64,000 bases of DNA from Nakamurella silvestris (GCA_003576535.1 QXCQ01000091.1:262172-326171), one strand, 5' to 3'. Counted from the first letter of the stretch, positions 9,433 to 18,701 are shown. The notes: generated from the sequence alone by a model not told the origin. Made by a program: numbers and translations.

Positions 9433-9502
9433 GTTCCCGCGCACGTTGTTCGTTCTCGCGCGCGATGTTTCGTGCGCGAGGAGCAAGAACGTGCGCGGGA
9501 AC
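9433..9502. repeat. Palindromic element, family A copy 1
   Basis: A 70-nt imperfect palindrome. The outer arms are GTTCCCGCGCAC and its complement, and inner arms are built on CTCGCGCGCGA. It lies between two convergent genes (ends at 9421 and 9519). Sister copies are at 21066-21135 and 59091-59160, both also at convergent junctions. Confidence 0.92.
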
Positions 9503-9518
9503 AGGGGGGGTGTGGCGT

Positions 9519-10445
9519 TCAGTAGCCTTCGGCGGAGACGACGTTCTCCAGCGGCGAACCCGCTGCGAAGAGCCCGAGCTGACGACGGACCACCGTCGTC
9601 GACCGGTGCAGCGCACCCGGAACCGAGCCGGCCACGTGGGGGGTGAGCAGCAGGCCGGGGGCGCTGAACAACGCATGGCCGTCCGGCAGCGGCTCCGGAT
9701 CGGTGACGTCCAGGGCCGCGTGCAGCCGCTCGCTGCGCAACTCGGCCAGCAACGCGTCGGTGTCCACCACCGGCCCGCGGGCAGCGTTCACCAGCAGGGA
9801 CCCGTCCGGCATGGCAGCAAGGAAAGTGGCATCGACCAGGTGGGTGGTGTCCTCGGTCAGCGGCACCATCAGCACCACGATGTCGTGCTCCGGCAGCAGG
9901 TCCATCACCTCGTTGATCCCGTGGACACCCGGGCGGGCCGTCCGCGCACACATGGTGGTGGTGACGTCGAAAGGTTCGAGCTTCCTGGCCATCTCGGTGC
10001 CCAGGTCCCCGGAGCCGATCACCAGGACCCGTTTCCCGGCCAGCTCGTCGGTGACCCGGCGCTCCCACCGGCCCTGCTGCTGGGTGTCCCGGAAGAAGGG
10101 GAACATCCGCAGGGAGGCGATGATCGCCCCGATCGACCACTCTGCCGTGGACCCGCCGTGGGCACCGCGGGCGGTGCAGAGGGTGACCCCGGTCGGGACG
10201 TGGGACAACCACACCTCGGCCCCGGCGGTCTGCAACTGGATGAGTTCCAGGGCAGGCAGTTTCGCGATGACCTCGACCGCTGCGGCGCCGGCGAGGAAAC
10301 CCGGTACGTAGACCTGGGCGGCCTCGGCACCGGGCGGCAGGGCATGGTCCTCGCCGAGGGTGAGCAGGGTGATGTCGGGGAGGTCCCGGAGTTGTCCGGC
10401 GGTGGCCGCGTCAGCGACGAGAACGGTGGTGGTCACGGTTTTCAC
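9519..10445 (-). CDS. D-isomer-specific 2-hydroxyacid dehydrogenase
   Basis: 308 residues, NAD(P)-dependent oxidoreductase of the phosphoglycerate-dehydrogenase fold. The Rossmann motif is VLVIGSGDLGTEMARKL. The family catalytic set is present: Arg in VNAARGPVVD, Glu in DVTDPEPLP and His in LLTPHVAGS. The substrate cannot be told from sequence; it lacks the ACT/regulatory extensions of SerA and resembles stand-alone glyoxylate/hydroxypyruvate-type reductases. No operon partner: the next minus gene upstream is separated by the B1 repeat. Confidence 0.88.
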   Translation of the reverse strand: MKTVTTTVLVADAATAGQLRDLPDITLLTLGEDHALPPGAEAAQVYVPGFLAGAAAVEVIAKLPALELIQLQTAGAEVWLSHVPTGVTLCTARGAHGGSTAEWSIGAIIASLRMFPFFRDTQQQGRWERRVTDELAGKRVLVIGSGDLGTEMARKLEPFDVTTTMCARTARPGVHGINEVMDLLPEHDIVVLMVPLTEDTTHLVDATFLAAMPDGSLLVNAARGPVVDTDALLAELRSERLHAALDVTDPEPLPDGHALFSAPGLLLTPHVAGSVPGALHRSTTVVRRQLGLFAAGSPLENVVSAEGY

Positions 10446-10471
10446 CCTAGTCCGCGGGCCCTATCCTCCTC

Positions 10472-10588
10472 CCGCGAGTGGACTGCCACACCCCAGATCC
10501 CCTCCGCGAGTGGACTGCCACACCCCAGAAATTGGGGTGTCACAGTCCACTCGCGGAGCATGGGTGGGGTGTGGCAGTCCACTCGCGG
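10472..10588. repeat. Nested palindromic element, family B copy 1
   Basis: Two left arms (10472-10497 and 10504-10527, CCGCGAGTGGACTGCCACAC...) and two right arms (10533-10556 and 10566-10588) form nested inverted repeats. It sits after the stop of the anti-sigma gene and before the start of the dehydrogenase, both on the minus strand. Confidence 0.9.
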
Positions 10589-10604
10589 CGGCGGGGAGGG
10601 GTGC

Positions 10605-12437
10605 TCACCCGACGGTGGGCAGGATCCCGTCGATCATGTTCTGCACGTCGTCGCTGTGGTCCTCGAAGGAGAGGGGCATGTCGCCGAGAAAGTCCTTCGC
10701 GATCTCGCGCACCTGGGCCTGCAGATCCTTGGAGTACGACAGCTCCGGACCGCCGAGCCGCAGGCCCGTGTAGTTGGCAGCGGGTCCGATCGAATAGATG
10801 TCGATCGAACGTCGCTGCAGTTCCTTCACCAACGGCTCGGCCGCCGCCATGATCTCGGCCTCGGTGTACTTGCTGAGGATGAAGGTGATCTTGATCCCCT
10901 TCGCCGCTGCCTCGGCCGCCAGGTCCTTGGCCTTCTGTGGCACCTGACCCTCCCAATTGAAAAACAGGGTGGCCTTCTGGGCGCCGGCGGGACCGTCGGT
11001 GCCGTAGCCGCCGTCCCGGAAGCCCTTCATCGCGGAGATCGCCTCCCAGTACGGGTCGGCCTCGGCCTGCATCGACTGTGTCTGCGCCTGGGCCTCGAAT
11101 TGCTGTTGCACAGCACTTTTCGCCTGCCCGGGTGCCAACTCGGCCGGCACGAAGGTCACCGGCAGGTAGTCGTAGCCCATCGACTTCACCGCGGCCAGAA
11201 AAGCCTCCTGCTTCTGCGGGGAGGTCGAGATCTCGGGTCCCCCGATGTAGACACCCGTCAGGTCCGCGGTCGGACCGAAGACCGTGATGTCGAAACCCTG
11301 GTCGGGCAACCCCATCATCACGTTGGTCAGCACGTTCTCGATGTCGCCGATGCCGAAGACCCGTGGCCCGCTCGCCGGTTTCACCACCACGGTCACCCCG
11401 AGTTCCTCGATCGCCTGGACGGCCGCTGTGCTCTCGGCGGTGACGCTCCCCTGATCCTGGATCACCAGTTCGTACCGGGCATTCATGTCGAACCGACCAC
11501 CGGTCCACCCCGGGCTCGACTCGATCCGGGCACGGGCCTCCCACGCCGGACGATCGAAGTCCGGCGGGTCCGGTTGCTCCGTCGCCGTCATCATCCCGTC
11601 CGCGCTCAAGGAGTACAACGTCAACGGGATCCGCCCGACGATCGGCGCGGCCACCCGGACGACCTTCTCCTGCAGGGCGGGGGTCTGGGCCAGGAACACC
11701 GTCGCGATCTCGATGCTGCGGTAGTCCTCGGCGACGAACACCGAGGCCTGGACACCGGCAGCCCGCAGGGCGACGGACAGCGGTTCGGTCGCCTTCATCA
11801 TCTGATCCTCGCTGAACGCAACCGTTGTCAGGTCGACCGAGGCACCCTCGTCCGCCGCCTGCGCCGCCACCGCAGCGGCATCGGCGGGGACAGCGTCCTG
11901 GAAGGCAACCTCCAACCGCGAGGCCTTCAGATCGAAGTTCCCGTCGACGAAACCGTCGATCTTGGTCAGCTGCTGGAAGTACGGGGTCAGCACAGCCCGA
12001 CGGGCATTCCGCTCCTGCTGGGTGAGGCCGTCCTCGGGAACCACCGGTTTCGACGGCAGCACCGTGACCGTCGGCGGTTCAGCGGGGGCGGCGGTCGACG
12101 GACCGGTGACCACGGGCCCGGTCGGCCCGATCGCCGGGCTGTCGGCGACATTGCTCACGACGGCTGTGACGGCCACCGCGATCAGCGCGACCCCGGCGGC
12201 GATCCCGACCACGGCGATCCACGGGGCCCGGCGTCGGGCCGCAGTGGGCCGATCGCTGTCGGCGGCTCCGAGGTCCGCAGTCCCAGAGGCATTCTCGTCC
12301 TCCACCCGGCCGACCGGGATCTCCTCGGCGAGAATTCCCTCGGCCAGATCCGGCATCCCGGCGGTGATCCGGTCGATCTGCTCACGATCCATCCGCGCCG
12401 CGGCGACGATCTGTGCGTCCAGTTCCGGATCAGTCAT
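10605..12437 (-). CDS. Membrane-anchored probable anti-sigma factor with triple-repeat ectodomain
   Basis: 610 residues, not assigned to a named family. The N-terminal 70 residues are a small charged cytoplasmic segment, followed by one membrane helix (about 72-96) and a large extracytoplasmic part. That part holds three divergent copies of a module of about 130-150 residues; the last two end in the recognisable units GPTADLTGVYIGGPEIS and GPAANYTGLRLGGPELS. The ATG at 12435-12437 overlaps the stop of the sigma-factor gene by 8 nt, so translation is coupled. Coupling to an ECF sigma factor and the in-TM-out layout argue for an anti-sigma/sensor role. I see no zinc-binding HxxxCxxC motif, so it would not be a ZAS-type anti-sigma factor. 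Confidence 0.7.
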   Translation of the reverse strand: MTDPELDAQIVAAARMDREQIDRITAGMPDLAEGILAEEIPVGRVEDENASGTADLGAADSDRPTAARRRAPWIAVVGIAAGVALIAVAVTAVVSNVADSPAIGPTGPVVTGPSTAAPAEPPTVTVLPSKPVVPEDGLTQQERNARRAVLTPYFQQLTKIDGFVDGNFDLKASRLEVAFQDAVPADAAAVAAQAADEGASVDLTTVAFSEDQMMKATEPLSVALRAAGVQASVFVAEDYRSIEIATVFLAQTPALQEKVVRVAAPIVGRIPLTLYSLSADGMMTATEQPDPPDFDRPAWEARARIESSPGWTGGRFDMNARYELVIQDQGSVTAESTAAVQAIEELGVTVVVKPASGPRVFGIGDIENVLTNVMMGLPDQGFDITVFGPTADLTGVYIGGPEISTSPQKQEAFLAAVKSMGYDYLPVTFVPAELAPGQAKSAVQQQFEAQAQTQSMQAEADPYWEAISAMKGFRDGGYGTDGPAGAQKATLFFNWEGQVPQKAKDLAAEAAAKGIKITFILSKYTEAEIMAAAEPLVKELQRRSIDIYSIGPAANYTGLRLGGPELSYSKDLQAQVREIAKDFLGDMPLSFEDHSDDVQNMIDGILPTVG

Positions 12438-13128
12438 GGTGCTTTCCTTCCGGATCGTGTGTGGCGGCCACCAACGCGGCGCGCAATCTGGTTCTGGCCC
12501 GGTGCAGCCGGGAACGCACGACGCCCGCCTCCACACCGAGCATCTGTGCCAGCTCGGCCGGGGTCAGCTCCTCCCACAAGGTCAGCTGCAACAGCTCCCG
12601 ATCCTCCGGGGACAACGCGGCCAGGGCCTCGCCGATCCGGTCAAGCCGACGGTCCACTCCGGAACCGGGGTTGCTCGTCGCCGCGTCGGCTGCGATCGCA
12701 GTGCCGGTGTACTCCCGGCCGATGTGCTCCCGGAGCCGGTCGGCCACCGCCCACTGTCGACGTATGCCCCGGCGAAGGTTGTTCAGGGTGTACCCGGCGA
12801 CCGTGTACAGCCAGGGCAGTTCCCCGTCCCCCGACGGCACCTCGTCGATCCGCCGCCAGGCGGTGGTGAAGGTCTCGGCGCAGATGTCGGCCGCGTCCTG
12901 GGGGTCGGCGACCCGCCGCAACGCATAACCCAGCACCGGCGGCCCGTGCCGACGGTACAACTCGCGGAACCGCTGCTCGGGCGGCGCCGCACCCGTGCCC
13001 GCCCCCGTGGCACCCTCCTCCGCGGCAACACCGTTCGGCCCGGCCCCCTCTGAGGTCGGAACACCCGATCCCACCTGCTCCGATGTCACAGCCGTGATCC
13101 CCACCCTCCCAGCGAATGTTGCTCCCAT
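12430..13128 (-). CDS. ECF-family RNA polymerase sigma factor
   Basis: 232 residues. Region 2 (about residues 52-115) reads ELYRRHGPPVLGYALRRVADPQDAADICAETFTTAWRR, and region 4 (about 172-222) contains LSPEDRELLQLTLWEELTPAELAQMLGVEAGVVRSRLHRARTRLR, a clear helix-turn-helix. Region 3 is absent, as in ECF factors. The first 45 residues are Gly/Ala-rich. The true start may be an in-frame GTG about 13 codons in, which is preceded by GGGAGG. The gene is translationally coupled to the membrane protein downstream, which probably holds it inactive. Upstream is repeat B2 and a divergent lipoprotein gene. Confidence 0.9.
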   Translation of the reverse strand: MGATFAGRVGITAVTSEQVGSGVPTSEGAGPNGVAAEEGATGAGTGAAPPEQRFRELYRRHGPPVLGYALRRVADPQDAADICAETFTTAWRRIDEVPSGDGELPWLYTVAGYTLNNLRRGIRRQWAVADRLREHIGREYTGTAIAADAATSNPGSGVDRRLDRIGEALAALSPEDRELLQLTLWEELTPAELAQMLGVEAGVVRSRLHRARTRLRAALVAATHDPEGKHHD

Positions 13129-13176
13129 ACCCGTGTATGTCCGGCACCCGGCCCGGCGTCACCGCCCCCTCCCATT

Positions 13177-13227
13177 CCGCGAGTGGACTGCCACACCCGC
13201 ATTCCTGGGGTGCGGCAGTCCACTCGG
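13177..13227. repeat. Palindromic element, family B copy 2
   Basis: Inverted repeat CCGCGAGTGGACTGCCACAC with its right arm ending GGCAGTCCACTCGG, loop GCATTCC. Unlike most copies it lies between divergent genes (the sigma factor and the GSDH lipoprotein), so it is not only a gene-end element. Confidence 0.88.
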
Positions 13228-13326
13228 CAGGGAGAAAGCCGGATCCCTCCCAGGAACGCCCGGTAGCGTGAACAGTAACGACCGCAGTTCCCGCGCACAC
13301 ACCGCCCCAGAGCCCAGGAGGCCGAG

Positions 13327-14595
13327 ATTTCCGCACGTCAGGATCGGACGCCCACCCGCTCCCGGACCACCGCCGGTCCACGACCCACGGGCCGGGCGAC
13401 CCGGCGTCTGCTCGCGGCCGCGGGCGCGCTGTCCATCCTGCTCACCTCCTGCGCGGACTTCTCCGAGGAACCGGCCGCCTTCACCAACACCCCGAGCCTC
13501 ACTCCGGCAGAACCCCGTCCGGTGGACCCCGATCGGGTGCCGGGCTCGCAGGCCGGGCCGACCACTCCCCCGCCCAGCGAGTCCGCCGACACCGCTACCA
13601 GCGAACCGCCGGACCCGTGTGTTCCCACCGACCCGGCGGTGGTCGCGGCCTGCCTGGACGCCCCCTGGGGGCTCGCGGTCCTGCCGAACGGCACCTCCGC
13701 CCTGGTCGGCGAGCGGAAGACCGGCCGGATCCTGACCGTCACCGCCGCCGGCCAAGGTGTTCCCTGGGCGAAACCGAAGTTGGTGACCACGATCAAGGAT
13801 CTGGATTCCAGCGGCACCGGCGGCCTGCTGGGCATCGCCCTGCCCCCGAGCTATGCCGAGGACGGGCTGGTCTACCTCTACGTCACCACCGCGACGGACA
13901 ACCGCATCCTGCGGATGGCCGCCGGGGACACCCCGAAGGCGATCTTCACCGGCATCCCGAAGGGCGACACCCACAACGGCGGCCGGATCACCTTCGGGGC
14001 CGACGGGTACCTCTACATCGCCACCGGTGACGCCGGGGACGCCACCGCAGCGGCCGATCCCGCTTCCCTGGCCGGCAAGATCCTGCGGATCGACGAGTTC
14101 GGCAACCCGGTCGGTGACGACAAGGCGACCACGGCGGAGCAGTCCCCGGTGTACGCCAGCGGTCTCACCGATCCGACCGGGCTGTGCGTCCTGCCCACCG
14201 GACAGATCGGGGTGATCGAACCGAAGAAGAGCGCCGACGTGCTGATCACCGTCCAGACCGGTGCCGACCTGGCCAAGGCGAAGGGTTTGTGGTCCTACCC
14301 CCGTGCCGACGGCGGGGCCGTCGACTGCGCCGGTGGAGGGACGGACATCACCACCACCTCCTTGGACGGTCGGTCCGCCACCACCTTGACCCTCACCCAG
14401 TCCGGTGCCTTCAAGGGCGAGCCGACCGTCAAGGTCAAGGACGAGTACGGGCGGCTGCTCACCGCGGCCCCAGGAGCGTCGAACTCGGTCTGGATCACCA
14501 CGTCCAACAAGGACGGCAAAGGCAAACCGGAGGACTCCGACGACCGGGTGATCATCCTGCCCGATTCCGGTGCCAGCGGCGGCGGGGTCGACTGA
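13327..14595 (+). CDS. GSDH-type (PQQ-dependent sugar dehydrogenase fold) lipoprotein, AUU start
   Basis: About 422 residues, predicted secreted lipoprotein. The beta-propeller signature of soluble glucose/sorbosone dehydrogenases is clear: GLAVLPNG, GTGGLLGIALPPSYAEDGLVYLYVT, GGRITFGADGYLYIATGDAG. The frame extends upstream of any ATG/GTG/TTG through a Tat-like Arg pair (TRRLLAAAGALSIL) and the lipobox LTS-Cys (Cys codon at 13450-13452). Stop codons lie at 13264 and 13276. The only well-placed initiator is ATT at 13327, 5 nt after a perfect AGGAGG (13316-13321). AUU initiation is known for infC but rare. An internal GTG at 13522 would remove the signal peptide and lipobox. Substrate and cofactor use are unknown. 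Confidence 0.8.
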   Translation: MSARQDRTPTRSRTTAGPRPTGRATRRLLAAAGALSILLTSCADFSEEPAAFTNTPSLTPAEPRPVDPDRVPGSQAGPTTPPPSESADTATSEPPDPCVPTDPAVVAACLDAPWGLAVLPNGTSALVGERKTGRILTVTAAGQGVPWAKPKLVTTIKDLDSSGTGGLLGIALPPSYAEDGLVYLYVTTATDNRILRMAAGDTPKAIFTGIPKGDTHNGGRITFGADGYLYIATGDAGDATAAADPASLAGKILRIDEFGNPVGDDKATTAEQSPVYASGLTDPTGLCVLPTGQIGVIEPKKSADVLITVQTGADLAKAKGLWSYPRADGGAVDCAGGGTDITTTSLDGRSATTLTLTQSGAFKGEPTVKVKDEYGRLLTAAPGASNSVWITTSNKDGKGKPEDSDDRVIILPDSGASGGGVD

Positions 14596-14621
14596 GCTCC
14601 GATCTTCGCTTCCGAGGTTGC

Positions 14622-14653
14622 TTGACCTTGCCCCTGGGGCAAGGGGGACCATC
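14622..14653 (+). promoter_or_regulatory. MerR-type promoter with operator
   Basis: TTGACC (14622-14627) is separated by an over-long spacer (about 20 nt) from a weak -10 near 14648. The spacer carries the perfect inverted repeat CCTTGCCCC-T-GGGGCAAGG (14626-14644). A dyad inside a stretched spacer is the signature of MerR-controlled promoters, so the downstream MerR gene probably regulates itself. Confidence 0.7.
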
Positions 14654-14698
14654 AACTGCGCCGGGCGATGAACGTCCGGCCCCGAGGACGGAGGACGG

Positions 14699-15544
14699 AT
14701 GACCGAAAGCGAGGTGCCTTGGGCCGACTCCGCAGAACCGGAGCGGTTGACGATCGGTGCGTTCGCCCGCCGGTCCTGGCTGTCGCCCAAGGCCCTGCGC
14801 CTGTACGACGGGCTCGGCCTGCTGTCGCCGGCAGAGGTGGACCAGCACAACGGTTATCGCTGGTACCACGCGTCACAACTGCCCACGGCCAGGCTGATCG
14901 CGATGCTGCGACGACTGGACATGCCGTTGGACCAGGTCGCGGTCACGCTGGCGGCCCCTGCTGCCGACCAGGCCGATGTTGTTGCCGCGTACTGGGAATC
15001 GGTGGAACGCCGGCACAGCGGCCGTCGGGAACTCGCCAGGTACCTCGGGTCCGAGTTGTCGAGAAATTGGGAGTGGTTGGACATGTACACAATCTCCGAA
15101 CGTCAGGTCCCGGAGCAGACGGTGCTCACCGAGCAGCGTCACGTCACGGCGGACGCCCTGCCGACCTACATCTACGAGGCGATGACCCGCCTGCTGACAG
15201 CGGCCGAGAAGTTCGGCGGGCCCAGCGATTCCCCGTTCGTCGTGTACCACGGGGAGGTCAACCAGGAGAGCGATGGACCGGTGGAGGTGTGCATCCCCGT
15301 CGCCGGGGCCGAGGCCTTCGCCGATCCGACCCGGGTGGAACCCGCACACCGGGTGGCCTACACCCGGATCACCAAGGCGCAGGTGGAATTCCCGCAGATC
15401 CTGTCGGCCTACACGGCGGTGGAACAGTGGATCCGGGCAAACGACCGGACTGTCGCCGGGTCGCCGCGGGAGGTCTACTTCACCGACTTCGGTGCGGCCG
15501 CCCCCGAGGACGAGGTCTGCGACATCGCCTTCCCGGTGGGCTGA
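14699..15544 (+). CDS. MerR-family regulator with C-terminal effector domain
   Basis: 281 residues. The N-terminal winged helix-turn-helix reads LTIGAFARRSWLSPKALRLYDGLGLLSPAEVDQHNGYRWY, followed by a dimer helix. Residues about 130-280 look like a GyrI/BmrR-type effector-binding domain with PVEVCIPVAGAE and RVAYTRITKAQVEFPQILSAYTAVEQWI. Such regulators bind lipophilic drugs or metabolites. The dyad at 14626-14644 is a likely self-operator. No target gene follows on the same strand; the next gene converges after repeat B3. The start ATG has a GAGGACGG Shine-Dalgarno-like sequence just before it. Confidence 0.9.
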   Translation: MTESEVPWADSAEPERLTIGAFARRSWLSPKALRLYDGLGLLSPAEVDQHNGYRWYHASQLPTARLIAMLRRLDMPLDQVAVTLAAPAADQADVVAAYWESVERRHSGRRELARYLGSELSRNWEWLDMYTISERQVPEQTVLTEQRHVTADALPTYIYEAMTRLLTAAEKFGGPSDSPFVVYHGEVNQESDGPVEVCIPVAGAEAFADPTRVEPAHRVAYTRITKAQVEFPQILSAYTAVEQWIRANDRTVAGSPREVYFTDFGAAAPEDEVCDIAFPVG

Positions 15545-15559
15545 CCCGCCCCAGATACA

Positions 15560-15612
15560 CCGCGAGTGGACTGCCACACCCCAGATTCTGGGGTGTGGCA
15601 GTCCACTCGCGG
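15560..15612. repeat. Perfect 53-nt palindrome, family B copy 3
   Basis: Arms of 26 nt are exact complements around a single central T: CCGCGAGTGGACTGCC... mirrored to ...GGCAGTCCACTCGCGG. It lies between the convergent stops of the MerR gene (15544) and gatB (15620). Confidence 0.95.
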
Positions 15613-15619
15613 GGGGAAA

Positions 15620-17143
15620 CTACGCTTCGGGATCGACACCCAGGGTGGTGAAAACCAGCTCCCGGACCCGGGCCGCGTCGGCCTGACCCCTGGTCGCCTT
15701 CATCACCGCGCCGACCACCGCGCCGACGGCCTGGACCTTGCCGGAACGGATCCGGTCGGCCACATCCGGCGCCGCGGCCAGGGCGTCGTCCACGGCCTGC
15801 TGCAGGGCCGAGTCGTCGGACACCACGGCCAACCCGCGGGCGGCGACCACGGCAGCCGGGTCACCCTCCCCGGCGAGCACACCGTCGATGACCTGACGGG
15901 CCAGCTTCGCGTTCAGGGCACCGGAATTCACCAGCGCCACCACCTCGGCCACCTGGACCGGGGTGATCGGCAGTTCGGTCAACGACTGTCCGGCCGCGTT
16001 GGCCTTCTGGCCGAGGTAGGCCGACCACCAGGACTTCGCCTCGGCGGGAGTGGCTCCGGCGGCGACGGTCTCGGCCACCAGGTCGATCCCGCCGGCGGCG
16101 AGCAGATCGCGCATCTCCGGGTCGGTGAAACCCCAGTCCGCCTGCAACCGGGCCCGGCGGATCCACGGCAGCTCCGGCAGTGTCGCCCGCAGCTCCTCCA
16201 CCCACTCCCGTGCCGGGGCAATGGGAACCAGATCGGGCTCGGGGAAATACCGGTAGTCCTCGGCGGTTTCCTTGCTCCGGCCCGCCCGGGTGGTCCCGGA
16301 CTGCTCCTCGAAGTGCCTGGTCTCCTGCTTGATGGTGCCGCCGGCGGCCAGGATCGCCGCCTGACGGGTCACCTCGTACCGGGCGGCCCGCTCCACCGAA
16401 CGCAAGGAGTTGACGTTCTTCGTCTCGGTCCGGGTGCCGAAGACCGGGTTGCCGGCCGGGGTCAGCGACAGGTTGACGTCGCACCGCAGCGAGCCCTGAT
16501 CCATCCGGACATCCGAAACCCCCAGGGACAGCAGGAGATCCCGCAGCGCCCCGACATAGGCACGGGCGACGGCCGGGGCCGCGGCCTTGGTACCGATGAT
16601 CGGCTTCGTGACGATCTCCACCAGCGGGACGCCGGCCCGGTTGTAGTCGAGCAGCGAGTACTCCGCGCCGTGGATACGGCCCGTCGCACCACCGACGTGC
16701 AGGGACTTGCCGGTGTCCTCCTCCATGTGGGCACGCTCGATCTCGATCCGGACGATCTCGCCGTCCACATCGACGTCGAGGTAGCCGTTGAAGGCGATCG
16801 GCTCGTCGTACTGGGAGGTCTGGAAGTTCTTGGGCATGTCCGGGTAGAAGTAGTTCTTCCGGGCGAACCGGCACCACTCGGCGATCTCGCAGTTCAGCGC
16901 GAGACCGATCTTGATCGCGTACTCCACCGCGAGGCGGTTGACCGCGGGCATCGCCCCCGGCAGCGCCAGACAGACCGGGCAGACGTGGGTGTTCGGCTCG
17001 CCGCCGAAGTCGGTCGGGCAGGCGCAGAACATCTTCGTCGCCGTGCCCAGTTCCACGTGGACCTCCAGACCCATGACAGGGTCGAAGGTTTCGATCGCCT
17101 GGTCGTAGTCCATCAGGCCGACCGTGTCGAGATCGAAGCTCAT
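15620..17143 (-). CDS. gatB: Asp-tRNA(Asn)/Glu-tRNA(Gln) amidotransferase subunit B
   Basis: 507 residues, full length. GatB binds the misacylated tRNA and phosphorylates the carboxylate for amidation, working with GatC and GatA. Family hallmarks: [18 protein letters not shown], then [27 protein letters not shown] with the zinc-binding Cys pairs, and the C-terminal YqeY-like helical tail ([19 protein letters not shown]). Its ATG overlaps the gatA stop as ATGA. Order gatC-gatA-gatB, a single operon on the minus strand. Confidence 0.97.
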   Translation of the reverse strand: MSFDLDTVGLMDYDQAIETFDPVMGLEVHVELGTATKMFCACPTDFGGEPNTHVCPVCLALPGAMPAVNRLAVEYAIKIGLALNCEIAEWCRFARKNYFYPDMPKNFQTSQYDEPIAFNGYLDVDVDGEIVRIEIERAHMEEDTGKSLHVGGATGRIHGAEYSLLDYNRAGVPLVEIVTKPIIGTKAAAPAVARAYVGALRDLLLSLGVSDVRMDQGSLRCDVNLSLTPAGNPVFGTRTETKNVNSLRSVERAARYEVTRQAAILAAGGTIKQETRHFEEQSGTTRAGRSKETAEDYRYFPEPDLVPIAPAREWVEELRATLPELPWIRRARLQADWGFTDPEMRDLLAAGGIDLVAETVAAGATPAEAKSWWSAYLGQKANAAGQSLTELPITPVQVAEVVALVNSGALNAKLARQVIDGVLAGEGDPAAVVAARGLAVVSDDSALQQAVDDALAAAPDVADRIRSGKVQAVGAVVGAVMKATRGQADAARVRELVFTTLGVDPEA

Positions 17144-18699
17144 CGGGTTACCTCCGCGGTTGCCAGTGCGGGTGCCGAGTCGGCCACCACGCCACCGTGT
17201 TCGGCGACATATGCCGCCTCGAAAGCTGCTGCCACCCGGTACATCTGCTCCTCACCGAGGGCCGGACCCATGATCTGCAGGCCGACCGGCAGGCCGGTGT
17301 CGGCGGCCAGGCCGCTCGGCACGCTCATCGCCGGGATGCCGGCGAGAGAACCCGGGATGGTGGCCAGGTCGTTGAGGTACATGGCCATCGGGTCGTTCAC
17401 CTTCTCGCCGATCGGGAAGGCCGTCACCGGCGAGGCCGGGGAGATCAGCACATCCGCTGCCAGGTAAGCCTTCTCGAAGTCCTGACGGATCAAGGTGCGG
17501 ACCTTCTGGGCGCTGCCGTAGTAGGCGTCGTAGTACCCGGCCGAGAGGGCGTAGGCACCGAGGATGATGCGCCGCTTGACCTCCGGGCCGAAACCCGCAC
17601 CGCGGGTGGCCATCATGACCTCCTCGGCCGAGGCACCACCGGTGTCGCCGACCCGCAGGCCGTACCGCATGGCGTCGAAACGGGCCAGGTTGGAGGAACA
17701 CTCGCTCGGCAGGATCAGGTAGTAGGCAGCCAGGGCCGCCTCGAAGTGCGGGCAGTCCACCTCCACGATCTCCGCGCCGAGGGCGGTGAACTTCTCCACC
17801 GCCTGGTCGAAGGAGGACAGCACACCCGACTGGTAGGCGTCGCTGTGCAGCTGTTTGACCACACCGATCCGCACACCGGACAGGTCCTCGTTCTGGCCAC
17901 GACGCACCGCCGCCACCACCTGGGGCACCGGCTGCGGGATCGAGGTCGAGTCCCGCGGGTCGTGGCCGGCGATCACCTCGTGCAGCAGGGCAGTGTCCAG
18001 GACGGTCCGTGCGCACGGGCCCACCTGGTCCAGGGAGGAGGCCAGGGCGATGACGCCGTAGCGGGAGACCCCGCCGTAGGTCGGCTTGGCCCCGACCGTT
18101 CCGGTGACGGAAGCCGGTTGGCGGATGGACCCACCGGTGTCGGTACCGATCGCCAGGGGTGCCTCGAAGGCGGCCAGGGCAGCGGCCGATCCACCACCGG
18201 AACCACCGGGGATCCGGTCGAGGTCCCAGGGGTTGCGGGTGGGGCCGTAGGCGGAGTTCTCCGTCGAGGATCCCATCGCGAACTCGTCCATGTTGGTCTT
18301 GCCCAGGATGACGATCCCGGCCTCGATCAACTTGGTCGTCACCGTGGCGTCGTAGGGCGGCAGCCAGCCTTCCAGGATCTTCGATCCGGCGGTCGTCGGC
18401 ACCCCCTTCTGCACCAGGACGTCCTTGAGGGCCAGTGGCACACCGGCCAGCGGGCCGAGGGTGTCCCCGTTCGCACGGGCGGCGTCGACCGCGGCGGCCT
18501 GGGACAGTGCGGACTCCCCCGAGACGTGCAGGAAGGCGTGGACGTCACCGTCCACCGCGCCGATCCGGTCGAGGTGCGCCTGGGCGACCTCGACCGAGCT
18601 GACCTCACCGGAGTGGATACGCGTGGCCAGGTCGGCCGCCGTCATCCTGGTCAGGTCGGTCGAGGAGCTGCTTGCTGAAGAACTGCTCGGACTGGACAT
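17140..18699 (-). CDS. gatA: Asp-tRNA(Asn)/Glu-tRNA(Gln) amidotransferase subunit A
   Basis: About 519 residues, the amidase-signature subunit that releases ammonia from glutamine. The Ser-cisSer-Lys triad elements are visible: Lys in [13 protein letters not shown], the Ser-rich segment [14 protein letters not shown], and [12 protein letters not shown]. The N-terminus has a run of Ser residues before [14 protein letters not shown] prefer the ATG at 18697-18699 because GGGGAG lies 5 nt before it; a GTG at 18703-18705 overlapping the gatC stop (GTGA) is the alternative. Coupled to gatC upstream and gatB downstream. Confidence 0.96.
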   Translation of the reverse strand: MSSPSSSSASSSSTDLTRMTAADLATRIHSGEVSSVEVAQAHLDRIGAVDGDVHAFLHVSGESALSQAAAVDAARANGDTLGPLAGVPLALKDVLVQKGVPTTAGSKILEGWLPPYDATVTTKLIEAGIVILGKTNMDEFAMGSSTENSAYGPTRNPWDLDRIPGGSGGGSAAALAAFEAPLAIGTDTGGSIRQPASVTGTVGAKPTYGGVSRYGVIALASSLDQVGPCARTVLDTALLHEVIAGHDPRDSTSIPQPVPQVVAAVRRGQNEDLSGVRIGVVKQLHSDAYQSGVLSSFDQAVEKFTALGAEIVEVDCPHFEAALAAYYLILPSECSSNLARFDAMRYGLRVGDTGGASAEEVMMATRGAGFGPEVKRRIILGAYALSAGYYDAYYGSAQKVRTLIRQDFEKAYLAADVLISPASPVTAFPIGEKVNDPMAMYLNDLATIPGSLAGIPAMSVPSGLAADTGLPVGLQIMGPALGEEQMYRVAAAFEAAYVAEHGGVVADSAPALATAEVTR

Positions 18700-18701
18700 G
18701 G

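Noticed and set aside
9348..12869. A 1173-codon plus-strand open frame
   Set aside because: Runs against the dehydrogenase, anti-sigma and sigma genes and across repeats A1 and B1; no domain recognisable.
13522..14595. GTG 13522 as start of the GSDH gene
   Set aside because: It would discard an intact signal sequence and lipobox in the same frame and has no ribosome binding site.
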